From UBA2336 sp037443645 (GTDB lineage: Bacteria > Bacteroidota > Bacteroidia > Cytophagales > Cyclobacteriaceae), in NCBI GenBank assembly GCA_037443645.1, contig JBBINY010000007.1:1-64000 (forward strand): DNA of 64,000 nt, given 5' to 3'. Position 1 is the stretch's first letter. Each line of letters opens with the position of its first letter. The notes under the pieces are model-generated. The model was not told the origin of the DNA and did not search any database. It saw nothing but the letters and a program-made list of their open reading frames with translations. The translations under genes and the position numbers were made by a program. Below, in pieces: positions 17,272 to 25,879 of this stretch.

Positions 17272-17592
17272 TTAAACATGTGAATCGGGTTCATTATTTC
17301 TTGAGAATAACCGACTGAAAAAACGTTTTTCAAAATTCCAGAAAAAAGCAAACTGTCCAAAAACAAATCCATAAATCAACAGAAAAACATTATAGACCGG
17401 CAAAATCAGAATGTAATACGTTATTGTTGCCCATAGCGGTTTGTCCCCATCGGGAAACCAGTATGCGAAAAGGGGGCGCTTAATCAGCAACACGGTGGTT
17501 CCGGTGCAGGCAAAAACAATCAGCACGATAATGACCTGAACGGTACTGGCAAGCCCCCACCTTTTCTTTAGTCTGTCAACCCATTTGGCCAT
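17272..17592 (-). CDS. Small membrane protein, possibly DUF6787
   Basis: A 106-residue protein with a basic N-terminus (MAKWVDRLKKRW) and TM segments near residues 17-37 and 55-82. An aromatic, basic C-terminus follows (FGQFAFFWNFEKRFFSRLFSR). It resembles the small DUF6787-type membrane proteins of Bacteroidota, recognised from general appearance only. It begins 2 nt after the stop of the pseudouridine synthase gene, so the two are cotranscribed. No function can be named. Confidence 0.65.
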   Translation of the reverse strand: MAKWVDRLKKRWGLASTVQVIIVLIVFACTGTTVLLIKRPLFAYWFPDGDKPLWATITYYILILPVYNVFLLIYGFVFGQFAFFWNFEKRFFSRLFSRNNEPDSHV

Positions 17593-17594
17593 AG

Positions 17595-18281
17595 TTATTC
17601 AAAAGCCTTAAAGTACTTCCAGAAATCAGTATCCGGAAGCCGCGCATCAATTTTTACCAACTCTTTTTTCACCGGGTGAACAAATGCCAATGATCGTGCG
17701 TGCAGGTTGATGCTGGCATCGGCATTCGCACGAGGGTATCCGTATTTTACATCACCGCTGATGGGACAACCAATGGATGCCAGTTGAACGCGTATCTGGT
17801 GCGGACGGCCCGTAACCGGGTTCACTTCTACTAAGAAATAACCTGATGCTTCGCCCAGTAATTTATACGAGAGTTCAGAACGGAGGGCACCTGGCGTTTC
17901 ACGGCTCCATGCAGTTGTTTTATTTTTAGAAGCATCCTTCTTAAGCCAATGAACCAATGATGCACCGGCAGGCGGGCGATTACCCACCATCGCCCAGTAT
18001 GTTTTTTTTGTTTCTTTATCACGGAACAAGGCGTTCATGCGTGCCAACGCCTTCGATGTCCGTGCAAATACCACCACCCCGCTCACCGGCCTGTCGAGCC
18101 GATGCACCACACCCAGAAAAACAGCGCCCGGCTTCTTGTATTTGGCTGCCAGGTAATCCTTGCACACCTCAACCAGGGGTTTGTCACCTGTCGAGTCACC
18201 CTGAACCAGTATGCCTGCCGGCTTATTGATAGCCAGCAAATGATTATCCTCGAACAAAATATCCAGCGCAGGCACAGTCAT
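17595..18281 (-). CDS. RluA-family pseudouridine synthase
   Basis: A 228-residue RNA-modifying enzyme that isomerises uridine to pseudouridine. Family motifs are ILFEDNHLLAINKPAGILVQ, the catalytic VHRLDRPVSGVVVFA (Asp of HRLD) and VNPVTGRPHQIRVQLASIG. No S4 domain precedes it, so it is an RluA/TruC-like short form; the target site in rRNA or tRNA is not predictable. ATG at 18281 is preferred to a TTG two codons upstream. A -7 box (TATCTTTG, 18292 to 18285) ends only 3 nt before this ATG, implying an essentially leaderless message. Confidence 0.88.
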   Translation of the reverse strand: MTVPALDILFEDNHLLAINKPAGILVQGDSTGDKPLVEVCKDYLAAKYKKPGAVFLGVVHRLDRPVSGVVVFARTSKALARMNALFRDKETKKTYWAMVGNRPPAGASLVHWLKKDASKNKTTAWSRETPGALRSELSYKLLGEASGYFLVEVNPVTGRPHQIRVQLASIGCPISGDVKYGYPRANADASINLHARSLAFVHPVKKELVKIDARLPDTDFWKYFKAFE

Positions 18282-18284
18282 CAC

Positions 18285-18292
18285 CAAAGATA
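18285..18292 (-). promoter_or_regulatory. -7 box (TATCTTTG) before the RluA-type gene
   Basis: A perfect TAnnTTTG match ends 3 nt upstream of the predicted ATG at 18281. No -33 TTG is seen at standard spacing, so the box may be fortuitous. Confidence 0.35.
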
Positions 18293-18346
18293 TTGATTCA
18301 AACAGGTTTGTTGACCGGTTTTAGTATTTTGGTGAAACAAAACACC

Positions 18347-19231
18347 ATGCTTCGCAACCTGATTATCCTGCTTTGCAGCACCTTGCTTGCCTGCACAAGC
18401 AACCTGGATCGCCTCCGGAAAAATGTTAATACCCAACTTAAAACAGTGAATGGTGTGTTTGCAGTTGCCTTTAAAGACTTGTCAACCGGAGAAACCCTGC
18501 TGATCAATGAACACGAGCCGTTTCATGCGGCCAGCACCATGAAAACCCCGGTCATGATCGAAGTTTTTAAACAGGCTGCGGAAGGCCGCTGGAGTTTGTC
18601 AGACTCCATTGAAGTCATCAATCAATTTAAGAGCATTGCCGATGGGAGTACTTTCAGCCTGCGTCCGGAAGACGACAGTGAAGAGAGCCTGTACACACTG
18701 GTGGGAACGAGGCGAACGGTGTACGACCTGGTGTATGACATGATTATCGTTAGCAGCAACCTTGCCACGAATATTGTTATTGAATACGTGGATGCCAAAA
18801 AAGTTACGCAGACCATGCGCGCGCTGGGCGCACCCGATATCCAGGTGCTGCGGGGCGTTGAGGATATAAAAGCCTATGAGCAGGGCATGAACAACACCAC
18901 AACAGCTTACGACCTGATGATCATTTTTGAAAAAATGGCCACCGGAACTGCCGTTAGTCCTGAGGCTTCTAATCAGATGATCAACATTTTACTGGATCAA
19001 AAATTCAACGACATCATTCCCGCCCTTTTGCCGGCCGGAGTAAAAGTTGCTCACAAAACCGGTTTCATCACCGGTGTACACCACGATGCGGGCATCGTGA
19101 TGCTGCCGGACGGAAGGCGGTATGTACTGGTGGTGCTTTCAAAAAACATGACCGACATGGATGCCGGAACAGCCTCGCTTGCCAAGGTTTCAAAACTCAT
19201 CTACAACTATGTAGCCGGAGTTAATCCTTAA
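18347..19231 (+). CDS. Lipoprotein serine hydrolase, class A beta-lactamase fold
   Basis: A 294-residue protein of the beta-lactamase/transpeptidase superfamily (PF13354 type). A lipoprotein signal ends at LLAC (Cys16). The catalytic SxxK is STMK (Ser63-Lys66). The second motif is SSN (in VSSNLATN) instead of SDN, and the third is HKTGF. RGVEDIKAYEQGMNNTTTAYDL occupies the omega-loop position. The non-canonical SSN makes true beta-lactamase activity uncertain; an envelope peptidase or esterase is equally possible. The start at 18347 was chosen for the lipoprotein signal. Its 3' end overlaps the convergent prfC gene by 11 nt. Confidence 0.8.
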   Translation: MLRNLIILLCSTLLACTSNLDRLRKNVNTQLKTVNGVFAVAFKDLSTGETLLINEHEPFHAASTMKTPVMIEVFKQAAEGRWSLSDSIEVINQFKSIADGSTFSLRPEDDSEESLYTLVGTRRTVYDLVYDMIIVSSNLATNIVIEYVDAKKVTQTMRALGAPDIQVLRGVEDIKAYEQGMNNTTTAYDLMIIFEKMATGTAVSPEASNQMINILLDQKFNDIIPALLPAGVKVAHKTGFITGVHHDAGIVMLPDGRRYVLVVLSKNMTDMDAGTASLAKVSKLIYNYVAGVNP

Positions 19232-20804
19232 ACTCCGATGTAAAGTGAAACCGGATTTCATTGAAGTTCTCCTGCACCATTTGCAGCCAGGCGCGGGACT
19301 CAGCCATAAACACCAGTTTACCGTCCTTATCGCGTGCCAGGTGCCTTTGCTTAGAGTTGATAAATTCCTGAAGCTTTTTCGGATCACTGCTGCTGATCCA
19401 GCATGCCTTGTAAATATTCTGGGGCACAAACTGAACCGTTGCACCATACTCATTCTTTAGCCTGAACTGAATTACCTCGAATTGCAACGCACCAACTGTA
19501 CCCACAACTTTTTTCTTGCCGAGCTCATAGGTAAATAACTGTGCCACCCCCTCTTCCATTAACTGCACCAATCCCTTTTCCAGTTGCTTTGATTTCATGG
19601 CGTCCAGGTTTTCCACTTCTTTGAAAATCTCCGGTGAAAAACTCGGGATGCCGGTGTACATCAGTCTTTCGCCTTCGGTAAGTGTATCCCCGATCTTGAG
19701 GTTTCCGGTATCATAAATCCCGACAATATCACCCGGCCATGCTTCGTCTACGGTTTCACGCTCCTGCGCCATGAAGGCGGTGGCATTTGAAAAGCGCAGG
19801 TTTTTGTTCTGCCTTACGTGAAAGTACGTGCTACCGCGTTCAAATTTGCCGGAGCATACCCGCACAAAGGCAATGCGGTTACGGTGCTTTGGATCCATGT
19901 TGGCATGAATCTTAAAGACAAAACCGGAAAATTTCGGCTCGTTCGGCTCAACTACCCGTGCTGTAGTATGACGATGAATGGGCGGTGGTGCAATGCGGAT
20001 GAATGTATCCAGCAGTTCCTTCACACCGAAATTGTTCACTGCGCTGCCAAAGAAAACCGGTGCCACATTGCCGGCAAGGTATTCCTGCACATCAAAATCA
20101 GGGTATACACCCTCAATCAGTTCAACATCGTGGCGCAACTGCCTGGCATTGTTCTCTCCAACAAGTTCATCCAGTTCAGCCGAACGGATATCCTTAATTT
20201 CAATGCCCTCTTCAACCGTAATTTTGCTTGGCGTAAACAGGTGCAGGCTCTTTTCATACAGGCTGTAAACGCCCCTGAAAGTTTTTCCCATACTGATGGG
20301 CCAACTCAGCGGCCTTACCTTTATAGTTAGCTTCTCTTCAATTTCATCCAGTAACTCGAACGGATCCCTGCCTTCACGGTCCAGTTTATTGATAAAGCAG
20401 ATTACCGGTGTACTGCGCAACCGGCAAACTTCCATGAGTTTTTCTGTTTGAAGTTCTACACCTTTCACACAGTCAATTACCATGATTACGCTGTCAACCG
20501 CGGTGAGCGTGCGGTAGGTATCTTCCGCAAAATCCTGGTGACCGGGCGTATCGAGCAGGTTTATTTTTACATCCTTGTAATGAAAACCCATTACCGAAGT
20601 GGCTACAGAAATGCCGCGTTGCTTTTCAATTTCCATCCAGTCGCTGCGCGCATGATCTTTTATTTTCGATGATTTTACAGCCCCAGCTTTTTGAATGGCT
20701 CCTCCAAAGAGCAGGAGCTTTTCGGTGAGCGTGGTTTTTCCTGCATCGGGGTGGCTGATGATGCCGAAGGTTCTGCGTTTGCTGATTTCGCTGGCAAGAT
20801 TCAT
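19221..20804 (-). CDS. prfC: Peptide chain release factor 3
   Basis: A 527-residue translational GTPase that recycles RF1/RF2 after termination. G1 is HPDAGKTTLTEKLLLFGGAIQKAG (residues about 18-41), G3 is DTPGHQDF, G4 is NKLD. The RF3-specific C-terminal region (QFEVIQFRLKNEYG, VQFVPQNIYKACWI) is complete. It stands alone on the minus strand. A -7 box (TAGATTTG, 20825 to 20818) lies 13 nt before the ATG. Confidence 0.95.
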   Translation of the reverse strand: MNLASEISKRRTFGIISHPDAGKTTLTEKLLLFGGAIQKAGAVKSSKIKDHARSDWMEIEKQRGISVATSVMGFHYKDVKINLLDTPGHQDFAEDTYRTLTAVDSVIMVIDCVKGVELQTEKLMEVCRLRSTPVICFINKLDREGRDPFELLDEIEEKLTIKVRPLSWPISMGKTFRGVYSLYEKSLHLFTPSKITVEEGIEIKDIRSAELDELVGENNARQLRHDVELIEGVYPDFDVQEYLAGNVAPVFFGSAVNNFGVKELLDTFIRIAPPPIHRHTTARVVEPNEPKFSGFVFKIHANMDPKHRNRIAFVRVCSGKFERGSTYFHVRQNKNLRFSNATAFMAQERETVDEAWPGDIVGIYDTGNLKIGDTLTEGERLMYTGIPSFSPEIFKEVENLDAMKSKQLEKGLVQLMEEGVAQLFTYELGKKKVVGTVGALQFEVIQFRLKNEYGATVQFVPQNIYKACWISSSDPKKLQEFINSKQRHLARDKDGKLVFMAESRAWLQMVQENFNEIRFHFTSEFKD

Positions 20805-21124
20805 GATAAAAATTCCGCAAATCTAAGCGAATGATTTTCAAACAGCTATTTCTTACTCAACGGGTTTGTAATCAATAATTCAACGGTGAAAGTTTGCAGT
20901 TACCCTATTTATTGAAATGAGGCGGTACCATGAAGCCCAGCCGAACTGGTGACACAGAAGCCATAAAACTTCTTGCCAGCCCGGAGAAATAATGCGGCCG
21001 GAAATCGGGATTGAGCGCAAATCCCTCTGCCAATGTGTCATTGTTTTCTTAAAAAAACCTGCTGGCACACCCATTGATAGCCCTAGGAAGGCTTAATAGC
21101 CTATCACCACATAACGACACATTT
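20805..21124. other. Intergenic region between prfC and dnaK
   Basis: A 320-nt divergent region. It holds the prfC -7 box (TAGATTTG, 20818-20825, minus strand) and the CTGGCACACC element (21062-21071) upstream of dnaK. No convincing gene was found; a 64-codon minus frame at 20880-21074 has no family-like features. No CIRCE inverted repeat is visible. Confidence 0.6.
21062..21071 (+). promoter_or_regulatory. CTGGCACACC element upstream of dnaK
   Basis: Identical 10-mer to the one upstream of grpE (8297-8306), here 53 nt before the dnaK ATG. The context TGGCACACCCATTGAT also resembles a sigma-54 -24/-12 element, but the -12 GC is GA and the grpE copy does not keep the spacing. Confidence 0.4.
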
Positions 21125-23044
21125 ATGGGAAAGATTATAGGAATAGACCTGGGCACAACCAACTCCTGCGTAGCCGTAATGGAGGGTAACGAGCCCGTTG
21201 TAATAGCCAACAGCGAAGGCCGGAGAACCACCCCTTCCATCGTTGCCTTTTTGGATGGCGGCAAGGGCGAACGCAAAGTGGGCGACCCGGCAAAACGGCA
21301 GGCCATTACCAACCCCAAGAACACGGTAATGTCCATCAAGCGGTTTATGGGAAAAAAATATGCCGATGTTACCGAGGAAATGAAGTTTGTTTCCTACCAG
21401 GTAGAAAGCGGCAATAACGACACCGTGCGTGTGCGCATTGGCGACCGCCTGTACACCCCGCAGGAAATCTCGGCCATGATTCTTCAGAAAATGAAAAGCA
21501 CTGCCGAAGATTACCTGGGCACCACCGTTTCCGAAGCCGTAATCACCGTACCCGCCTATTTTAACGATGCCGAGCGCCAGGCTACCAAAGAAGCCGGACA
21601 GATAGCCGGTCTTGATGTGAAACGAATCATCAACGAACCTACCGCAGCAGCCTTGGCATACGGCCTCGATAAGAAAAACAAAGACATGAAGATTGCCGTG
21701 TACGACCTGGGCGGTGGTACATTCGATATTTCCATTCTTGAACTGGGCGATGGCGTTTTCGAAGTGAAATCCACCAACGGAGATGTACACCTTGGCGGTG
21801 ACGACTTCGATGTGAAGATCATTAACTGGCTGGCCGATGAGTTTAAAGCTGAGCGCAACATCGACCTCCGCAAAGATCCCATGGCCCTGCAACGGTTGAA
21901 AGAAGCTGCTGAAAAGGCCAAGATCGAACTCTCCAGCTCACAGGAAACCGAAATTAACCTGCCATACGTTACCTCGATTGATGGCGTACCGGAGCACCTT
22001 GTAAAAAAACTTACCCGTTCGAAATTCGAGCAACTGGTTGACGACCTGGTGCGCAGAACGCTGGAACCGTGCCGCAAAGCCGTAGCCGATGCCGGTGTAT
22101 CCGTGGGTCAGATTGACGAAGTGATCCTGGTGGGCGGATCAACACGCATTCCACGCATTCAGGAAGAAGTAGAAAAATTCTTCGGTAAAAAACCTTCGAA
22201 AGGTGTTAACCCCGATGAAGTGGTGGCTGTGGGTGCTGCTATCCAGGGCGGGGTGCTTACCGGAGAAGTAAAAGACGTGCTGTTGCTGGATGTTACTCCG
22301 CTGTCGTTAGGTATTGAAACGCTGGGAGGTGTGTTTACCAAATTGATTGAAAGCAACACCACCATCCCGTCTAAAAAATCGGAAGTGTTTTCTACCGCTG
22401 CGGATAACCAACCTTCTGTAGAAATACACGTGCTGCAGGGCGAACGACCTATGGCAAAGGATAACCGAACCATTGGCCGCTTTCACCTGGATGGCATCCC
22501 TCCGGCTCCGCGCGGATTACCTCAGATTGAAGTAACCTTTGACATCGATGCCAACGGCATACTCCATGTATCGGCTAAAGACAAAGGAACCGGAAAGGAA
22601 CAGAAAATCCGCATTGAAGCATCCAGCGGATTAACCGATGCTGAAATTCAAAAAATGAAACAGGAGGCACAGGCCCATGCCGAAGAGGATAAAAAAGTGA
22701 AAGAGCGCGCTGAAAAAATTAATCAGGCCGACTCCATGATCTTCCAAACCGAGAAGCAATTGAAGGAGTATGGCGACAAGCTTTCCGATGGAAACAAAGG
22801 AGCTATTAACAGCGCTCTCGAAAAGCTGAAGGAAGCGCATAAGAGCCAGGATCTGACCGCGATTGATGCCGCCATGGCCGCTCTGAATGGGGCCTGGCAG
22901 GCCGCCTCGCAGGAAATGTACCAGGCTACACAAAACGCAGCCGGAGCGCAACCTGGGGCTGATGCCGGAAGTCAGCCGGGAGCCTCATCGGATGGCAACA
23001 ACGTATCGGATGTGGAATATGAAGAGGTGAACGACAAGAAGTAA
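21125..23044 (+). CDS. dnaK: Chaperone DnaK (Hsp70)
   Basis: A 639-residue Hsp70. The N-terminal ATPase domain shows IGIDLGTTNSCVAV (4-17), DLGGGTFDISILE and the GGSTRIPRIQ segment. The linker DVLLLDVTPLSLG and the substrate-binding domain follow. The C-terminal lid is helical and ends in a Gly/Ala-rich tail with the charged terminus YEEVNDKK. The ATG at 21125 gives MGKIIGIDLG, the standard start; an upstream in-frame extension is not family-like. It is monocistronic here, bounded by the terminator at 23072-23099, with co-chaperone genes 11 kb away. Confidence 0.97.
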   Translation: MGKIIGIDLGTTNSCVAVMEGNEPVVIANSEGRRTTPSIVAFLDGGKGERKVGDPAKRQAITNPKNTVMSIKRFMGKKYADVTEEMKFVSYQVESGNNDTVRVRIGDRLYTPQEISAMILQKMKSTAEDYLGTTVSEAVITVPAYFNDAERQATKEAGQIAGLDVKRIINEPTAAALAYGLDKKNKDMKIAVYDLGGGTFDISILELGDGVFEVKSTNGDVHLGGDDFDVKIINWLADEFKAERNIDLRKDPMALQRLKEAAEKAKIELSSSQETEINLPYVTSIDGVPEHLVKKLTRSKFEQLVDDLVRRTLEPCRKAVADAGVSVGQIDEVILVGGSTRIPRIQEEVEKFFGKKPSKGVNPDEVVAVGAAIQGGVLTGEVKDVLLLDVTPLSLGIETLGGVFTKLIESNTTIPSKKSEVFSTAADNQPSVEIHVLQGERPMAKDNRTIGRFHLDGIPPAPRGLPQIEVTFDIDANGILHVSAKDKGTGKEQKIRIEASSGLTDAEIQKMKQEAQAHAEEDKKVKERAEKINQADSMIFQTEKQLKEYGDKLSDGNKGAINSALEKLKEAHKSQDLTAIDAAMAALNGAWQAASQEMYQATQNAAGAQPGADAGSQPGASSDGNNVSDVEYEEVNDKK

Positions 23045-23071
23045 CTTCAATTTTCCATATATAGATTAAAA

Positions 23072-23099
23072 CCCCGGAGCTACGGCTCGGGGCTTTTTT
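23072..23099 (+). terminator. Intrinsic terminator after dnaK
   Basis: Stem CCCCG(G)AGC/GCTCGGGG with loop TACG, followed by CTTTTTT, starting 27 nt after the dnaK stop. Confidence 0.9.
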
Positions 23100-23115
23100 A
23101 TTCTTAGCCGCTCAT

Positions 23116-23123
23116 TAACTTTG
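23116..23123 (+). promoter_or_regulatory. -7 box (TAACTTTG) before lysC
   Basis: A TAnnTTTG match 18 nt before the lysC ATG, directly behind the dnaK terminator. The -33 position holds the terminator T-run rather than TTG. Confidence 0.45.
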
Positions 23124-23141
23124 TCGGCTTAAAAAATCAGG

Positions 23142-24470
23142 ATGGTTGTTTTAAAATTTGGCGGCACTTCGGTAGGCAAGCCGGAACGGATGAAAAAAAT
23201 TGCCGGACTGGTAACGGAAACACCCGGGCAGAAAATCGTGGTGTTGTCGGCTTTATCCGGAACCACCAACGCACTGGTGCGCATTGGTGAGCTGTTAATG
23301 CAGGAAGATTTGCCTGCGGCCGAGCATGAACTGGCTCAGTTGGAAAATCATTACCTGAATTTTGTAGGAGAATTATACTCCACGGAACCGTTCACCGCCA
23401 TTGGTCAGGAAATTGTAAGCCGCTTTTTTATTTTTATGCGCCTGCTGGCGGCCGGCCAGTTTGACGATACGAGCTATCGTGAACTGCTGGCCCAGGGCGA
23501 ACTGATATCCACCGAGTTATTTTACCAGTATGTGCAGGAACAAAAAATCAGTTCGCGTTTGCTTCCCGCCCTTCACTTTATGTCAATTGATGAAAACGAA
23601 GAGCCGGAACTGGAAAAAATTACAAGCCGGCTGAAGCCGCTGCTGAATTCATTAAACCAGGTTGACCTCATTATCACCCAGGGTTACATCTGCCGGAATC
23701 ACCGCAATGAGATTGATAACCTGAAACGCGGAGGCAGCGATTATACGGCCTCACTCATCGGGGCGGCCATACAGGCGGAAGAAATTCAGATCTGGACCGA
23801 CATTGACGGAATGCACAACAACGATCCCCGCATCGTGAAGAAAACCTATCCCATTTCGGAATTAACATTCGATGAGGCGTCTGAACTGGCTTACTTCGGG
23901 GCAAAAATTCTGCACCCGTCAACCATTGTACCTGCACAAAAGCGCAACGTGCCTGTACGGCTAAAGAATACGCTGGATGAAAAAGCTCCAGGCACCCTCA
24001 TCAGCAACAAAGGCAAAGAAGGAACCCTTAAAGCTGTTGCTGCCAAAGACGGCATCATTGCCATCAACATCAAATCATCGCGCATGCTTATGGCGTATGG
24101 ATTTCTGCGCAGGGTGTTTGAAGTATTTGAACAGTATAAAACACCCATCGACATGATTTCAACCTCGGAAGTGGCGGTGTCCTTAACCATTGATCATACC
24201 GAACAACTGGCAACTATTGAAACCGAATTGAAGAAATTCGGAACCATTGAAGTTGACATGAACCAGACCATCGTTTGCCTGGTGGGCCATAAGATTGGCG
24301 GCCAGCAGGGCATTCTGGAAAAAGTTTTTCATGCTATGGCCTCCATCCCCGTCCGCATGGTATCGGTAGGCGGCAGCGCCAATAACATTTCGCTGCTCAT
24401 TAACACGGCATTCAAGGAAAAAGCACTAAACGCATTAAATGTCCATCTATTCGGGCTGGGTGAATCATAA
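23142..24470 (+). CDS. lysC: Aspartate kinase
   Basis: A 442-residue enzyme making aspartyl-4-phosphate, the first step to lysine, threonine, methionine and diaminopimelate. The kinase domain starts with KFGGTSVGKPERM (residues 5-17) and contains RGGSDYTASLIGAAI and WTDIDGMHNNDPRIV. Two ACT-type regulatory repeats fill about 300-442 (IDMISTSEVAVSLTID, VSVGGSANNISLLIN), so allosteric feedback is likely. There is no homoserine dehydrogenase fusion, so this is a monofunctional form. Which end product inhibits it cannot be read from the sequence. Confidence 0.92.
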   Translation: MVVLKFGGTSVGKPERMKKIAGLVTETPGQKIVVLSALSGTTNALVRIGELLMQEDLPAAEHELAQLENHYLNFVGELYSTEPFTAIGQEIVSRFFIFMRLLAAGQFDDTSYRELLAQGELISTELFYQYVQEQKISSRLLPALHFMSIDENEEPELEKITSRLKPLLNSLNQVDLIITQGYICRNHRNEIDNLKRGGSDYTASLIGAAIQAEEIQIWTDIDGMHNNDPRIVKKTYPISELTFDEASELAYFGAKILHPSTIVPAQKRNVPVRLKNTLDEKAPGTLISNKGKEGTLKAVAAKDGIIAINIKSSRMLMAYGFLRRVFEVFEQYKTPIDMISTSEVAVSLTIDHTEQLATIETELKKFGTIEVDMNQTIVCLVGHKIGGQQGILEKVFHAMASIPVRMVSVGGSANNISLLINTAFKEKALNALNVHLFGLGES

Positions 24471-24546
24471 GTAATTAACCCTTAACAGATTTCTCTTTTA
24501 CATACGGGGTAAAATTTCCATATTTCAGCGTAGCCAAATCCTGCTT

Positions 24547-25875
24547 ATGGAAACGTTTGTCATTGCCATTTTTGTGATCGGATATCTGTGTATTGCGCTG
24601 GAGCATCCCATCAAAGTAAATAAAACAGCTTCGGCACTGTTAACCGGAGTAATCTGCTGGACACTCTATGCGGTTTTTCAACACGAACACATCGGGCATA
24701 TTGGCGAACAACTGAATCATCACCTGGGGCAGATCGGTGCCATTCTCTTTTTCCTGATGGGCGCCATGACAATTGTTGAACTGGTGGATGCCTACCAGGG
24801 ATTCCGCATCATCACCGACAGGATCAAAACACAAAATCCCAAAAAGCTGATGTGGATTATTTGTTGGGTAACCTTTTTCCTCAGTGCCATTCTGGATAAC
24901 CTCACCACCTCCATTGTAATGGTTTCGCTGCTCCGAAAATTGGTGCCCAATAAAGAAATGCGCTTGTTCTTTGCTGCCATGGTTGTTATTGCGGCAAACG
25001 CAGGGGGTGCATGGTCGCCCATTGGTGACGTAACCACCACCATGCTGTGGATAGGAGGGCAGATTTCATCCGGCAACATTATCATGACGCTTATCCTTCC
25101 CAGCATTGTGTGTATGATAATTCCGTTGCTTTATCTGCAGTTTACGCTCAAGGGTGATCTGGGGCAGGCTTCCGGGCGCACGTCTGAACAACCCGCTCAT
25201 GGCACACATGCTGCCCATGGCCATGGCGGAACCAGTGGCGCTACCGTTTACGGTTCAAAGGCCATGTTCTTCCTGGGTATTGGTGGTTTAATTTCGGTAC
25301 CCATTTTCAAAACCGTTACACACCTGCCTCCCTATCTGGGCATGTTGCTCGCTTTGGGAGTGCTGTGGGTGGTGTCGGAACTGATTAATCCCAACATGGA
25401 TGAAGCTGAAAAAAGACCATATACAGCGGCAGGTGCACTGAGTCGTATTGATGTTCCGAGCGTTCTATTCTTCCTCGGCATTCTGCTTGCGGTAAGCGCC
25501 CTGGAGTCCATGGAGATTCTCCACCACTTTGCCAGTTGGCTGGATAAGGCCGTTGGAGACCAGCGTATCATCATCACGCTGATTGGTATCCTGTCATCCA
25601 TCGTTGACAACGTGCCCCTGGTTGCAGCCAGCATGGGCATGTACGACATGACCCTTTATCCTCAAGATCATTTAATTTGGGAATACCTTGCTTACTGTGC
25701 CGGTACGGGTGGTAGTGTATTGATTATCGGGTCGGCTGCCGGGGTTGCGGTAATGGGCATGGAAAAAATTGATTTCATCTGGTACATGAAAAAGGCATCG
25801 GTGTTAGCCCTCATGGGGTATTTTGCCGGAGCCATTATTTACCTGCTGATTCAGCCCTACCTGTCGGTTCACTAA
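24547..25875 (+). CDS. nhaD: Na+/H+ antiporter NhaD
   Basis: A 442-residue polytopic membrane protein of the NhaD/ion-transporter superfamily with about 11-12 hydrophobic segments. Family-like segments include SAILDNLTTSIVMVSLLRKL, NAGGAWSPIGDVTTTMLWIGG and SSIVDNVPLVAASMGMY; the two buried D-N motifs (LDNLT and VDNVP) sit in inverted repeats as expected. A His-rich cytoplasmic or periplasmic loop (HGTHAAHGHGG) lies near residues 218-228 and might bind metal or sense pH, which is speculation. It exchanges Na+ (or Li+) for protons by family knowledge. Confidence 0.9.
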   Translation: METFVIAIFVIGYLCIALEHPIKVNKTASALLTGVICWTLYAVFQHEHIGHIGEQLNHHLGQIGAILFFLMGAMTIVELVDAYQGFRIITDRIKTQNPKKLMWIICWVTFFLSAILDNLTTSIVMVSLLRKLVPNKEMRLFFAAMVVIAANAGGAWSPIGDVTTTMLWIGGQISSGNIIMTLILPSIVCMIIPLLYLQFTLKGDLGQASGRTSEQPAHGTHAAHGHGGTSGATVYGSKAMFFLGIGGLISVPIFKTVTHLPPYLGMLLALGVLWVVSELINPNMDEAEKRPYTAAGALSRIDVPSVLFFLGILLAVSALESMEILHHFASWLDKAVGDQRIIITLIGILSSIVDNVPLVAASMGMYDMTLYPQDHLIWEYLAYCAGTGGSVLIIGSAAGVAVMGMEKIDFIWYMKKASVLALMGYFAGAIIYLLIQPYLSVH

Positions 25876-25879
25876 CCCG

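Noticed and set aside
20880..21074. 64-codon minus-strand frame between prfC and dnaK
   Set aside because: No signal, motif or codon pattern of a real gene; it covers the dnaK control region including the CTGGCACACC element.
21104..21892. 262-codon frame antisense to dnaK
   Set aside because: Shadow of a strongly conserved gene; composition reflects the codon bias of dnaK on the other strand.
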